Positions 16,922 through 25,564 of a stretch of DNA of 64,000 nt are shown here, in pieces. The notes under the pieces were generated by a model. That model did no database searches. It was not told the origin of the DNA and worked only from the letters and a program-made list of their open reading frames with translations. Every line of letters starts with the position of its first letter. The first letter of the stretch is position 1. The position numbers and the translations under genes are program-made. The stretch is from Clostridium aestuarii. GTDB taxonomy: Bacteria; Bacillota; Clostridia; Clostridiales; Clostridiaceae. The DNA is taken from NCBI RefSeq assembly GCF_026735135.1, contig NZ_JAPQER010000003.1, positions 186,001 through 250,000 on the forward strand. Reading direction: 5' to 3'.

Positions 16922-18172
16922 TTAACTAATAACCATCGCTTCAATATCTGCATTGTTCGTATCCTTAATTACATCCAACATGTATTCTCTATAGCTTGGA
17001 TTATTTCCTACAAGCTTTTCAAGAGCTACGATAACATCTAATGCTAAATCTACATTAAAATCTTCTTTATAATATCCAGCAAGGCCTGTTAAACTTACTT
17101 TTATAAAGCTGCATCGCATAACTAATAGCAGGTATTCTTCAAGGACAGATTTGTTTCTACCAAAAGGAAATAAATTTATATATATATCATTTACTATTAA
17201 GTTTTCAAATATATATTCATATTCTTCTAAAAATTTCTTAAAATAATTGTTATAAGCATAAGTGTAATTGTTTATAGCTTGAGTAATTTCATCTTTGTTT
17301 TTAGAGGATATACCACAAAGATATTCTTCAAAGCATTGTGTAAAGAATTTACTGTATTTTTCAGGATATTTAGAAGCATTAAGTTTATTTTCTAAAAGAA
17401 GCTTTACTAATTTTATTTCAAATTTTAATAAATCTTTAGACTTATGTGGAAAATCTATATTCAGTTCTGTCTTTTTTAAAAGATTTGAATACCACTTCTG
17501 AATAATTGATGGTATATCCATTGAATTATTATTTTTAATAACTGTATCGATTTCTTCAATAATTTTACCTAAAATAATAATCCTTTCAGTTATCTTATAG
17601 TTTCTGTTTTGTATTATCCATATAGAAAAATCTCTTATTAATTTAAAATGTTTTTCAGGCTTCTTTTTGTAAGATGGGTTTAGAGAATCAAAACGCCTAC
17701 TTATTAAAAGTCGTTTGGAAGGATATTCGGCTTTAGATAATTTCATAGATGATTTATTTAACAGTGCCAATCGTGCTAGTTCTGGGCATGATATGCTTCC
17801 TAGCATTATTACGTCATTATCTATAAGGGTTGATATTCTTGGATAATTAAAGCACGTTTTGGATAAATATTTTTCTCCTAGTTCAGAATGAACTTTACAT
17901 AATTTTTTTTCAGATAAAAAAGGGCATGTATTATCAGAAGCCATTTTTATATATCCATATGATTCATCCCAAGGTTTATCACGATTTCTTTTTATGTTAT
18001 CCTTAAATAATTTTTTGAATTCTTTATCTTTTATAGCAGTATAGGATTTATAAGTTTTTTTATCTATGTTTATATTCCACCCATAACAGCATGTATCTGT
18101 ACATTCAGAACCTGTACATTTAAAAGATTTAAGATATTCAGGAATCAATACTTTTGTAACTTCATTTTTCAT
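16922..18172 (-). CDS. FliB-like lysine-N-methylase family protein
   Basis: A 416-residue protein with the FliB signature near its N-terminus: CTGSECTDTCCYGW, then CPFLSEKKLC, TCFNYPR and SCPELARLAL. The many cysteines suggest an Fe-S or metal site. FliB methylates lysines of flagellin in Salmonella, and homologues are common in clostridia. There are no flagellar genes nearby; the neighbours are glycan and surface-protein genes, so its target may be another surface protein. The start ATG has a GAGGAGA site 8 bp upstream. The C-terminal half is helical and variable, as usual for the family. Confidence 0.8.
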   Translation of the reverse strand: MKNEVTKVLIPEYLKSFKCTGSECTDTCCYGWNINIDKKTYKSYTAIKDKEFKKLFKDNIKRNRDKPWDESYGYIKMASDNTCPFLSEKKLCKVHSELGEKYLSKTCFNYPRISTLIDNDVIMLGSISCPELARLALLNKSSMKLSKAEYPSKRLLISRRFDSLNPSYKKKPEKHFKLIRDFSIWIIQNRNYKITERIIILGKIIEEIDTVIKNNNSMDIPSIIQKWYSNLLKKTELNIDFPHKSKDLLKFEIKLVKLLLENKLNASKYPEKYSKFFTQCFEEYLCGISSKNKDEITQAINNYTYAYNNYFKKFLEEYEYIFENLIVNDIYINLFPFGRNKSVLEEYLLLVMRCSFIKVSLTGLAGYYKEDFNVDLALDVIVALEKLVGNNPSYREYMLDVIKDTNNADIEAMVIS

Positions 18173-18419
18173 TTGTAAGTCTCCTCTTCAATTGTTAATT
18201 CTTAAATCTTGCTTCTTAATTCTTAATGTACTATTCAGGGATGAAGAATACAAAACATAAATAGTAATAACATCAATAATATGTAAAAAAAACGAAAATT
18301 ATTTGATGGGAATATAGTAAACTAAAGGTAATGATATTTATAATATAAAATTTAGAAAAGAAAATTAGGTGCATTTGGAAAGAATATCGTAAAATAAGCT
18401 AAAGATAAAGTAAAGGTTA
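18173..18419. other. Intergenic region between the FliB-like gene and glnS, no T-box
   Basis: The first 50 bases hold TTAATTCTTAA-type spacer repeats. The rest is AT-rich without a coding frame. I looked for a T-box leader, common before clostridial aminoacyl-tRNA synthetase genes, but neither its conserved AGGGTGG-type box nor a terminator hairpin is present. Confidence 0.6.
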
Positions 18420-18448
18420 TTGAATTTAAAACCTAAAAAAGGTAAAAT
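18420..18448 (+). promoter_or_regulatory. Probable promoter of glnS
   Basis: TTGAAT at 18420-18425 and TAAAAT at 18443-18448 are 17 bp apart, matching a housekeeping sigma promoter. The start would fall near 18455, giving a leader of about 40 bases with AGGAGG before the ATG at 18494. Confidence 0.6.
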
Positions 18449-18493
18449 ATAAGAATAAATTAATTTTTCTAGAATAAGGAGGCATTATAATAA

Positions 18494-20191
18494 ATGAAAG
18501 AAGCGGATAAGAATAATAAAGAACTAAATGGTGCAACAGAAGCTTCTACACCATCTAATTTTATACATAATATTATAGAAGAATATTTAGAAGCACATCC
18601 AAATAATAAGATTCATACTCGTTTTCCACCAGAACCAAATGGATATTTACATATAGGACACGCAAAAGCTATATGCATAGATTTTGGTACAGCTCAAAAA
18701 TATAATGGTTTATGCAATTTGAGATTTGATGATACTAACCCTACTAAAGAAGAAGTAGAGTATGTTGAGTCAATAAAAAAAGATGTTAAATGGCTTGGAT
18801 TTGATTGGGAAGATAGATTATATTATGCATCAGATTATTTTGACAAATTTTATGAATATGCAGTTAAGCTTATAAAAAAAGGTAAGGCATATGTAGATGA
18901 TTTAACTCCAGAACAAATGAGAGAATATAGAGGTACTTTAACTGAACCTGGAAAAAATAGCCCTTATAGAGAGCGTTCTATAGAAGAAAATCTTGATTTG
19001 TTTGAAAAAATGAAAAATGGGGAATTTGAAGATGGTGCTCATATTCTAAGAGCGAAAATAGATATGGCTTCACCAAATTTAAATATGAGAGATCCTGCAA
19101 TATACAGAATTTATCATGCTGTTCATCATAATACAGGAGATAAATGGTGTATTTATCCTATGTATGATTTTGCTCATCCTCTTGAAGATGCTATTGAAAA
19201 AGTCACACATTCTCTTTGTACATTGGAGTTTGCAGACCATAGACCTCTTTATGATTGGGTTTTAAGAGAGTGTGAAATAGAAAACCCACCAAAACAAACT
19301 GAGTTTGCAAGATTAAATGTTACAAATATGATAACAAGTAAACGTAAGCTTAAAGCATTTGTTGATGAAGAAGTAGTTGATGGATGGGATGATCCTAGAA
19401 TGCCAACTATTTCAGGGTTAAGAAGAAGAGGATATACACCAGAAGCTCTTAGAGATTTCTGTGATAGAGTAGGTGTTGCAAAGGCTGATTCTTTAGTTGA
19501 TATAGCATTACTTGAATACTGCTTAAGAGATGATTTGAAATTAAAAGCACCTCGTGTTATGGGTGTAATAGATCCACTAAAAGTTGTTATTACTAACTAT
19601 CCAGAAGGTGAAGTTGAATATTTAGATGTAGATAATAACCAAGAAAATCCTGAAATGGGTTCAAGAAAAGTTCCATTTTCAAGAGTTATTTATGTTGAAA
19701 AAGAAGACTTCATGGAAAATCCACCTAAGAAATACTTTAGATTATTCCCAGAAAATGAAGTAAGATTAAAAAATGCTTACTTTGTTAAATGCAATGAAGT
19801 TATAAAAGACGAGAATGGTGAAGTTGTTGAATTACATTGTACTTATGATCCAGAAACTAAGAGTGGATCAGGCTTCACAGGAAGAAAAGTCAAAGGTACA
19901 ATTCATTGGGTAAGTGCAGAACATGCAGTTGATGCAGAAGTTAGACTTTATGATTATTTAATCGTAGAAGATGAAGAAAACAAGGGTGAAATGAAACAAA
20001 ATCCAGAATCTCTTAAGGTTTTACAAAATGCTAAATTAGAACCAGTTTTAGCAGAAGCAAAACCAGGAGATAAATTCCAATTTTTAAGAAATGGATATTT
20101 CGCTGTAGATACAAAGGATACAACAGAAAATAAACTTGTATTTAACAGAACAGTATCACTAAAAAGTTCATGGAAGAAAAAGAAAAAATAA
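18494..20191 (+). CDS. glnS: Glutaminyl-tRNA synthetase
   Basis: A 565-residue class I synthetase with all GlnRS landmarks: [17 protein letters not shown] (HIGH motif near residue 54), [35 protein letters not shown] and the ITSKRKL form of the KMSKS loop. The C-terminal beta-barrel anticodon-binding region runs from about residue 350. It charges tRNA-Gln directly with glutamine. The lysine-rich C-terminal tail (SWKKKKK) is an unusual finish. It is monocistronic, with its own promoter and a strong terminator. The presence of GlnRS fits clostridia that keep both direct and transamidation routes; GatCAB is not in this window. Confidence 0.95.
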   Translation: MKEADKNNKELNGATEASTPSNFIHNIIEEYLEAHPNNKIHTRFPPEPNGYLHIGHAKAICIDFGTAQKYNGLCNLRFDDTNPTKEEVEYVESIKKDVKWLGFDWEDRLYYASDYFDKFYEYAVKLIKKGKAYVDDLTPEQMREYRGTLTEPGKNSPYRERSIEENLDLFEKMKNGEFEDGAHILRAKIDMASPNLNMRDPAIYRIYHAVHHNTGDKWCIYPMYDFAHPLEDAIEKVTHSLCTLEFADHRPLYDWVLRECEIENPPKQTEFARLNVTNMITSKRKLKAFVDEEVVDGWDDPRMPTISGLRRRGYTPEALRDFCDRVGVAKADSLVDIALLEYCLRDDLKLKAPRVMGVIDPLKVVITNYPEGEVEYLDVDNNQENPEMGSRKVPFSRVIYVEKEDFMENPPKKYFRLFPENEVRLKNAYFVKCNEVIKDENGEVVELHCTYDPETKSGSGFTGRKVKGTIHWVSAEHAVDAEVRLYDYLIVEDEENKGEMKQNPESLKVLQNAKLEPVLAEAKPGDKFQFLRNGYFAVDTKDTTENKLVFNRTVSLKSSWKKKKK

Positions 20192-20225
20192 AAGTAGGAT
20201 ATTAATTTATCATACTTATTAATAG

Positions 20226-20273
20226 AAACGCTCCAGAGCATATGATTTACACGTATGTTCTGGAGCGTTTTTA
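20226..20273 (+). terminator. Rho-independent terminator of glnS
   Basis: A 17-bp stem containing AACGCTCCAGA and its complement with a loop of about 11 bases, followed by a T-run. Confidence 0.92.
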
Positions 20274-20391
20274 AATTAATTTGCAGGAAAATGAAAGTCT
20301 GTGTAGAATTTTATAGAGATAAGCTTAAATTGTGGTAGAATATAAACGAGGAACAAAAAGAAGTATTAAATATGGAAGGTGATAGTAACCT

Positions 20392-23300
20392 ATGAACAGA
20401 AAAAAAATTTTACTAACTTTGTTATTAGCAATTGGTGCTGCAGGAATTTGCGTTAATAAAGCTTTTGCAGAAATTCCAAAAGGAACTATAGTTATTGGAC
20501 AAAATGCTTACTCTATTTATTATGCAAATGATTCAGATAATAGGGGGAAAATAAAGAATCTTTTGAAAGATAGAAAAGATGTGTTTATTAAAGATTTTAA
20601 TGGAAAATGGTCTGATGAAAATGGAAAAGCTGTAAAGAATACAAGCATACCACAGGTTAGATATATAGATGAAGACAGTAATGTTGTATATGCTGAAGAT
20701 GATGGAGATATAGTAGATAATTTTGAAATGCTGGAGGTAAAAAGCGTAAAGCCTTTAGGCAGTAGGTATCTTCAAGTAGAGCTTGAAAAACCAGTGGATT
20801 CAGTAGATAAATTCAACTTTTTAGCAGAGGATGAAAACGGAAAGGTTTTTGAACTGAATTCTGCAAAATTAGCTAAATGGGATAGTTCTAACAAGACAGT
20901 TGTAATATATTTAGATAAAGATACAGAAACAGGGAAGCTTTATAAAGTAAATTCGGTAAACTTTGCAGGTATGGGAAAAGATAGTACAAGCCCTAGAGTT
21001 AATTCTATAAAAGCTTTAGATTATAACAAGATGCAAATAAACTTTTCTATGCCTGTAATAATAGATGATATAGAAATGGAAATAAAAGATAGAAATAATA
21101 ACGAAAAATTAGGTGTGAATAAAATAGCGTATTTACAAGGAGATCCTTCTAAGGTTGTAGTTACAACAGAACAGCAAAAAAATGGAGTGGTGTATAATAC
21201 AACTATTGAGGATGCACATTCATTTACAAGACAAAGAATGTATAGATGCAGTAATATGACTTTTGTAGGAATAATGAAGGATACTTACACTAAGCTTGAA
21301 GTTGTAGGTGCTGAAGCGTTAGATCCTAATCATGTGAAAATAACTTTTAATACTAAAATTTCTAGAGAGAATGTCTCTGATATATCTAATTACTTTATAG
21401 AAGAGGTAAATGGATGGAATGCAGAAATAAATATTAAAGATGCTGAGGTTAAGGATGAAAAATCTATAGTATTAACTATTAAAAATAATATGAAGGATAT
21501 TACATTATACAAAATAGGAGTAAGAGGTTTAAAAACTAGTACTGGTGTAGAGTTGAATACTAATGTAAATACAACTACTTTTGTAGGAGTTGCTCCTTAT
21601 ACTACAAAGATAGACATGTCTGATTCAGATAACATAGTAAAGGTATTAGGTAATAGGAAGATAAGAATAACCTTTGAAAGAAATATGGATAAAAGTACTT
21701 TAAAGACAGAAAACTTCTACATAACTACTATGGATGAAAACATGCAGAGACTTTATGTTGAAAATATAGATGTTATTGATGATAAAAATATAGAACTTAC
21801 AATAAGTAATATGCAGGATAAGCTGTATAAAATTGAAGTGTATGATTTAAGAGATAGATATGGAAATGGAGTAGATGAAAATAAAAATGCTAAAGTATTT
21901 AAAGGAGAAAAAGAAGCTGAGCCAATAAAAGCTGTAACAGATATAAAATTTGGAAATGATTATTCTACACTTATCTTGACATTCAACAGCAGACTTGATG
22001 AAAATGTAGAAAATATTTCAAAATATGTTATAGATAATGGAGTTGGATATCCTTTAAGTGCAGAAGTATTAAGTAATGATAGAACAAAGCTTAAGTTAAC
22101 TATACCTAAAACGGTAGAAGGTAAAGCGTATAAAATCACAATGAGAAATTTAGATAATATAGATGGTAAGTCTATGGGAGTATCTGAATTAACAGCAATT
22201 TTCATAGGAAGAGGTAGAGATGCAATAGATGATCTTCCAAAGTTATTGTCTGCTGAAGCTAAGGACAAACAAACTTTGTATATAGAATTTGATAGAGATG
22301 TAACTGATGATAAAATTGATGGAGTTATATGGGACAGCAAGAAGAATGAATTAGTAGAAGATTCATTGGTAGTAGATGGAGATGATGATGAGGAATTAGA
22401 TGATCACAGTGATGTATATGCTTATCAAAATCCAGATAATAAAAAGGTTTTAGTGATTAGAATTAGTGATGAAGATTTTGATAAAGATGATGCAGATAAA
22501 CATGGCCGATTTACTTTAAAGGCAAAAGGAATAGATAAACATAATGATGAAGTGAAATTTAAATATTCTAGTCACAGTATAGAAAAAATATCAATTACAA
22601 GAGTTGAAGCTCTTGATAATAAAACTATAAGAGTAACATTTAATCAACCTGTTGAAATAGGAAAAGATGCTGATTTTGCAAGAATTGCTATTGAAGAGGA
22701 TGTGGTGGATGATTTACTTGACAGAAGTGATTATGACGATATTGACGATGCTCTAAATTTATCTAAACCAGCTCCAGTAGATGATAAGCATAAGGTTTAC
22801 GATTTTGCTATAACTAATGGAAGACTAAATAGTGGGTATAATTGGTTAGTAGTAAATCCTGATATAGATGAAGATGAAGATGATGGAGTATATGATTATA
22901 ATGGTTCTGATATGGATGGATTTGTAACTTTAAAGGACAAGAAATCTTCACAAAGTGGTATACAACAATATATGAAATTCAGAGGTTCAGATCAAGAGCC
23001 AGGTGTAATAAATAATATACAGGTAGTTATGAAGGATTCTAAGACAATAGAGGTATACTATCCAGAAGCTATGAATTATGATCAGAAAGAAGAAAGTGCA
23101 GTTATTAATATGCTTAATTATAAGCTTGTAGACAGAGATGGAAAAGAGATAGTACCAAACTTTTTCTTAATTCATACTGCAGATATGGAGTATGATGAAG
23201 AAGGAGAGAATAATCATAAGCTTACAATTAGATTAAATGCGTTTATACCACAGTCTGATAATGGATATTATATAAAATTTAATAAGAAGCTTAAGAATTT

Positions 23301-23754
23301 GTTAAAGACTAAAAATGTTCAGATGTCTCAGTATAATGATGATGAATACAAGGCTTCATTTATATTAAGCACAAAACAGGCAGAAGGGGTTAAGTTTGAA
23401 GAAACTAAATATGATTATAAAGAAAGAGAATTAACTATTAAATTAAATCAAAAGGTTAAGAGTGTAACTACCTATAGTAAATCCCTTTTCTTAACGGATT
23501 TTGAAGTGAATTTTGTAACGGATGATGGAGAAAGCTACAAGATTATTGAAGATGATATAGAAAACATAAAAACAACGATTACTAATTCAACGGGCGATGA
23601 TACTATTGTTGTAACTTTAAAAGAAAAATTAATCGGAAATAGAACTGTACAAAAGGGCAAGATTGGAAAAATTAAATTAACTCAATACAGTACATTAAAG
23701 GGCGTAAATGAAGAAAAAGCTCATCAAGATCAAAACACAGTATTTTTACAGTAA
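20392..23754 (+). CDS. Secreted multi-domain Ig-like (SbsA-type) surface protein
   Basis: A 1120-residue protein with a clean signal peptide (cleavage near NKAFA-E). A short domain follows (about residues 27-105) containing VIGQNAYSIYY, which recurs inside the large protein at 30121. The rest consists of seven or eight repeated beta-rich units with phrases such as KALDYNKMQINFSMPV, EALDPNHVKITFNTKI and EALDNKTIRVTFNQPV. This is the pattern of SbsA/bacterial Ig-like domains that mark formed surface-layer or adhesion proteins. It is highly acidic in residues 640-850. No LPXTG, SLH or CWB2 anchor is visible, so attachment is unknown. It is 18 bp upstream of a small secreted gene and likely co-transcribed with it. 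Confidence 0.85.
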   Translation: MNRKKILLTLLLAIGAAGICVNKAFAEIPKGTIVIGQNAYSIYYANDSDNRGKIKNLLKDRKDVFIKDFNGKWSDENGKAVKNTSIPQVRYIDEDSNVVYAEDDGDIVDNFEMLEVKSVKPLGSRYLQVELEKPVDSVDKFNFLAEDENGKVFELNSAKLAKWDSSNKTVVIYLDKDTETGKLYKVNSVNFAGMGKDSTSPRVNSIKALDYNKMQINFSMPVIIDDIEMEIKDRNNNEKLGVNKIAYLQGDPSKVVVTTEQQKNGVVYNTTIEDAHSFTRQRMYRCSNMTFVGIMKDTYTKLEVVGAEALDPNHVKITFNTKISRENVSDISNYFIEEVNGWNAEINIKDAEVKDEKSIVLTIKNNMKDITLYKIGVRGLKTSTGVELNTNVNTTTFVGVAPYTTKIDMSDSDNIVKVLGNRKIRITFERNMDKSTLKTENFYITTMDENMQRLYVENIDVIDDKNIELTISNMQDKLYKIEVYDLRDRYGNGVDENKNAKVFKGEKEAEPIKAVTDIKFGNDYSTLILTFNSRLDENVENISKYVIDNGVGYPLSAEVLSNDRTKLKLTIPKTVEGKAYKITMRNLDNIDGKSMGVSELTAIFIGRGRDAIDDLPKLLSAEAKDKQTLYIEFDRDVTDDKIDGVIWDSKKNELVEDSLVVDGDDDEELDDHSDVYAYQNPDNKKVLVIRISDEDFDKDDADKHGRFTLKAKGIDKHNDEVKFKYSSHSIEKISITRVEALDNKTIRVTFNQPVEIGKDADFARIAIEEDVVDDLLDRSDYDDIDDALNLSKPAPVDDKHKVYDFAITNGRLNSGYNWLVVNPDIDEDEDDGVYDYNGSDMDGFVTLKDKKSSQSGIQQYMKFRGSDQEPGVINNIQVVMKDSKTIEVYYPEAMNYDQKEESAVINMLNYKLVDRDGKEIVPNFFLIHTADMEYDEEGENNHKLTIRLNAFIPQSDNGYYIKFNKKLKNLLKTKNVQMSQYNDDEYKASFILSTKQAEGVKFEETKYDYKERELTIKLNQKVKSVTTYSKSLFLTDFEVNFVTDDGESYKIIEDDIENIKTTITNSTGDDTIVVTLKEKLIGNRTVQKGKIGKIKLTQYSTLKGVNEEKAHQDQNTVFLQ

Positions 23755-23772
23755 TTTAAGTGAGGTGAGAAT

Positions 23773-24495
23773 ATGAAAAAGTTTAAGATTTTATCAACAT
23801 TAACAGCTTCAGTATGCTTAGCACTATGCATATCATCAGGCAAAGCTTATGCAAAGGTTAATGCATATTTAATAAAGAATAGAGATACAAGTGCAGTTTA
23901 TAAGTATAATCTTGAAGAACTAAGTATTTCTTTTATGAATTTAGGAACAGGAGAAAATGATCTTTTATATAAAAATTTTCAGGAAGATATGAAAAAAAGT
24001 ACTATTTGTGGATATGAAAATGAAAAAGGAGAATACGTGGATTACAGCAGTGTAAGTCAGGCTTTTCTAGATAGTGCAGATAAAGGATCAATATTCGATT
24101 TGAATGGTTTTGTAGAAGGAGATAAGGCTCAGTATTTGGATTTAGATGAAAATATAAATGAAGTATATATAGGGGATGATGAAGTTAAGTTCAGAGAGGT
24201 ATTTCAAGGACCAAAAGCAAAGTCTAAGGCAAAAGTAGAAGATAGTGATGTAAAACTATTTAAAAGAATATGTATAAAAAATGTTGAGGTTGAAGGTGGA
24301 AATAGATTTAAAATTGAAGGCTGTAATCAATATTTTGATATAGGAGAAACAGCAGAGGTTTTAATTCCAAATGAAAAAGCTAAAATATATATCTGCAATT
24401 TTGAAAATGATGTTTTAGCAGAAGGAAATCTTGACATATCTAAAAATGGACAAGATATAGAGTTTAATGTGAGAGTGAATGAAGAAGAGGAATAA
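23773..24495 (+). CDS. Small secreted protein, member of a three-gene paralogous family
   Basis: A signal peptide (about 27 residues, ending AYA) is followed by a domain of about 90 residues: AYLIKNRDTSAVYKY, SFMNLGTGEND, YVDYSSVSQAFLD, FDLNGF. This domain is also at the N-terminus of the proteins at 30121 and 35819. The C-terminal part (FKIEGC through VLAEGNLDI) resembles residues about 290-325 of the 30121 protein. No named family is recognised. It is followed by a long terminator hairpin, so with the Ig protein it forms a two-gene operon. A role in the cell envelope, perhaps as partner of the large Ig protein, is inference. Confidence 0.75.
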   Translation: MKKFKILSTLTASVCLALCISSGKAYAKVNAYLIKNRDTSAVYKYNLEELSISFMNLGTGENDLLYKNFQEDMKKSTICGYENEKGEYVDYSSVSQAFLDSADKGSIFDLNGFVEGDKAQYLDLDENINEVYIGDDEVKFREVFQGPKAKSKAKVEDSDVKLFKRICIKNVEVEGGNRFKIEGCNQYFDIGETAEVLIPNEKAKIYICNFENDVLAEGNLDISKNGQDIEFNVRVNEEEE

Positions 24496-24543
24496 CTATA
24501 TAAAAAAGCTAATTGCAGTTGCAATTAGCTTTTTTATATAGTT
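24494..24543 (+). terminator. Very long perfect hairpin terminator
   Basis: A 24-bp perfect stem (24494-24517 with 24520-24543) around a 2-base GT turn, containing AAAAAAGCTAATTGCA and its complement with a run of six T. Confidence 0.93.
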
Positions 24544-24701
24544 AATTAAGAATTAAGAGTTAAGAATTAACAATTAAGGATGATTTTCTGCATGAGCAGA
24601 AAATCTAAATTAAAGCTTTGCGGTTAGCAAAGCATCAATTATTCTTAATTCTTAATTGTTAATTTTTAATTGTTCTTAAATTTAAATATTAAATTTAAGA
24701 A
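24544..24701. repeat. Composite intergenic element with three inner hairpins and TTAAGAATTAA arms
   Basis: The left arm (24544-24576) is made of AATTAAGAATTAAGAG-type repeats and pairs loosely with TTCTTAATTCTTAATTG on the right (24641-24660). Between them are two perfect stems: GATTTTCTGC/GCAGAAAATC (24582-24605) and GCTTTGC/GCAAAGC (24615-24633). A third perfect 13-bp stem (24673-24685 with 24689-24701) overlaps the tetR stop codon. The TTTTCTGCAT core is shared with the palindrome at 16861. Confidence 0.7.
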
Positions 24702-25345
24702 CCTATGAGTCCAGTTTTAAGTACATCGACTAATTGATTAAAAACCAATTTCAATTCTTTTTCATATGGATTTGGAGTGTGTTCCAATTTTTTTATCATT
24801 TCATTGTATTTAACTCCATATTTATAGTTGATATAGCTTATCATAGCATCAGATATACCAATTATAGAAAATAATATAAAATCAGGATCTAGATTTTTTT
24901 TGATTTTTCCTTCCTTTTGAGCCTTTTCAATAAGCTTATTTGCAAATATTTTTCCGCTTTTGGATTTTCCAAATTGAATTTCTTCAATAGAGCCATTTTG
25001 AACAGCTTTTTTTAAAAAGCAGCTTATAACAGGGAATAATAAATCAAATTTCATATATCCAAATATGATATTTTTATAGATTTCAAAAAAATCTTCACTA
25101 GAGGTATCGGTGTATTGTTTTAAATATTCTAATTTTTTATTTAATGCATATTCTAGCAAAAATAAATACAAATCTTTTTTAGTTTCAAAATATCTATAAA
25201 AGCTTCCTTTAGCTACTCCAACTTCGTTTATAATGCTATTCATAGAAGCGATTTCAAATGTATTAGATGAAAACTCTTTTAATGATATATCGGTTATTTC
25301 TTTTTGTCTTTCTTCAGATAAATTAAAAAAAGTTTGTTTTGGCAA
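24695..25345 (-). CDS. TetR family transcriptional regulator of the adjacent RND operon
   Basis: A 216-residue regulator. The N-terminal helix-turn-helix reads SMNSIINEVGVAKGSFYRYFETKKDLYLF in conserved TetR positions, and the rest is an all-helical ligand domain. I use the TTG start, which has GGGGTGA 6 bp upstream; no ATG is available before the helix-turn-helix. It is divergent from an adaptor/RND pump operon. Its own promoter contains a perfect 15-bp palindrome, and a near copy lies beside the pump promoter, so it probably represses both. The inducing ligand is unknown. Confidence 0.9.
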   Translation of the reverse strand: MPKQTFFNLSEERQKEITDISLKEFSSNTFEIASMNSIINEVGVAKGSFYRYFETKKDLYLFLLEYALNKKLEYLKQYTDTSSEDFFEIYKNIIFGYMKFDLLFPVISCFLKKAVQNGSIEEIQFGKSKSGKIFANKLIEKAQKEGKIKKNLDPDFILFSIIGISDAMISYINYKYGVKYNEMIKKLEHTPNPYEKELKLVFNQLVDVLKTGLIGS

Positions 25346-25391
25346 ATAAAGTCACCCCTTTATACAGTTGACAATTGGATTCTTAATTGAA

Positions 25392-25420
25392 AGTATAAAG
25401 TTTATACAAAAAAATGTCAA
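25392..25420 (-). promoter_or_regulatory. tetR promoter
   Basis: On the minus strand TTGACA (25420-25415) and TATACT (25397-25392) are 17 bp apart, a near-consensus sigma-A promoter. The operator palindrome covers the -10 box and half of the spacer. Confidence 0.75.
25393..25407. promoter_or_regulatory. Probable TetR operator O1 (perfect palindrome)
   Basis: GTATAAA-G-TTTATAC is a perfect 15-bp palindrome overlapping the tetR -10 box. Binding here would block tetR transcription (autorepression). Confidence 0.7.
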
Positions 25421-25443
25421 TGTGGTGTGTTTATCAAAAATTA

Positions 25444-25458
25444 ATATAAAGTTAATAC
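25444..25458. promoter_or_regulatory. Probable TetR operator O2 beside the efflux promoter
   Basis: ATATAAAGTTAATAC matches the perfect operator at 25393 in 13 of 15 positions and ends 8 bp before the -35 box of the pump operon. The two operator centres are 51 bp apart. Confidence 0.55.
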
Positions 25459-25466
25459 TAGATATA

Positions 25467-25495
25467 TTTACACTATTTTCATTATGTGCTAATAT
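25467..25495 (+). promoter_or_regulatory. Promoter of the RND efflux operon
   Basis: TTTACA (25467-25472) and TAATAT (25490-25495) with 17-bp spacing, plus an extended -10 TG at 25487. The leader would contain a small hairpin, AGCGAC/GTCGCT (25506-25523). Confidence 0.6.
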
Positions 25496-25564
25496 TATTC
25501 TATGAAGCGACGGAGTGGTCGCTAAAGTATTAAGTTGAATATAAGAATTTATGGGGGGATTTAC

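Noticed and set aside
18173..18493. T-box riboswitch before glnS
   Set aside because: No conserved T-box sequence, specifier hairpin or antiterminator/terminator pair is seen; an ordinary promoter is present close to the gene.
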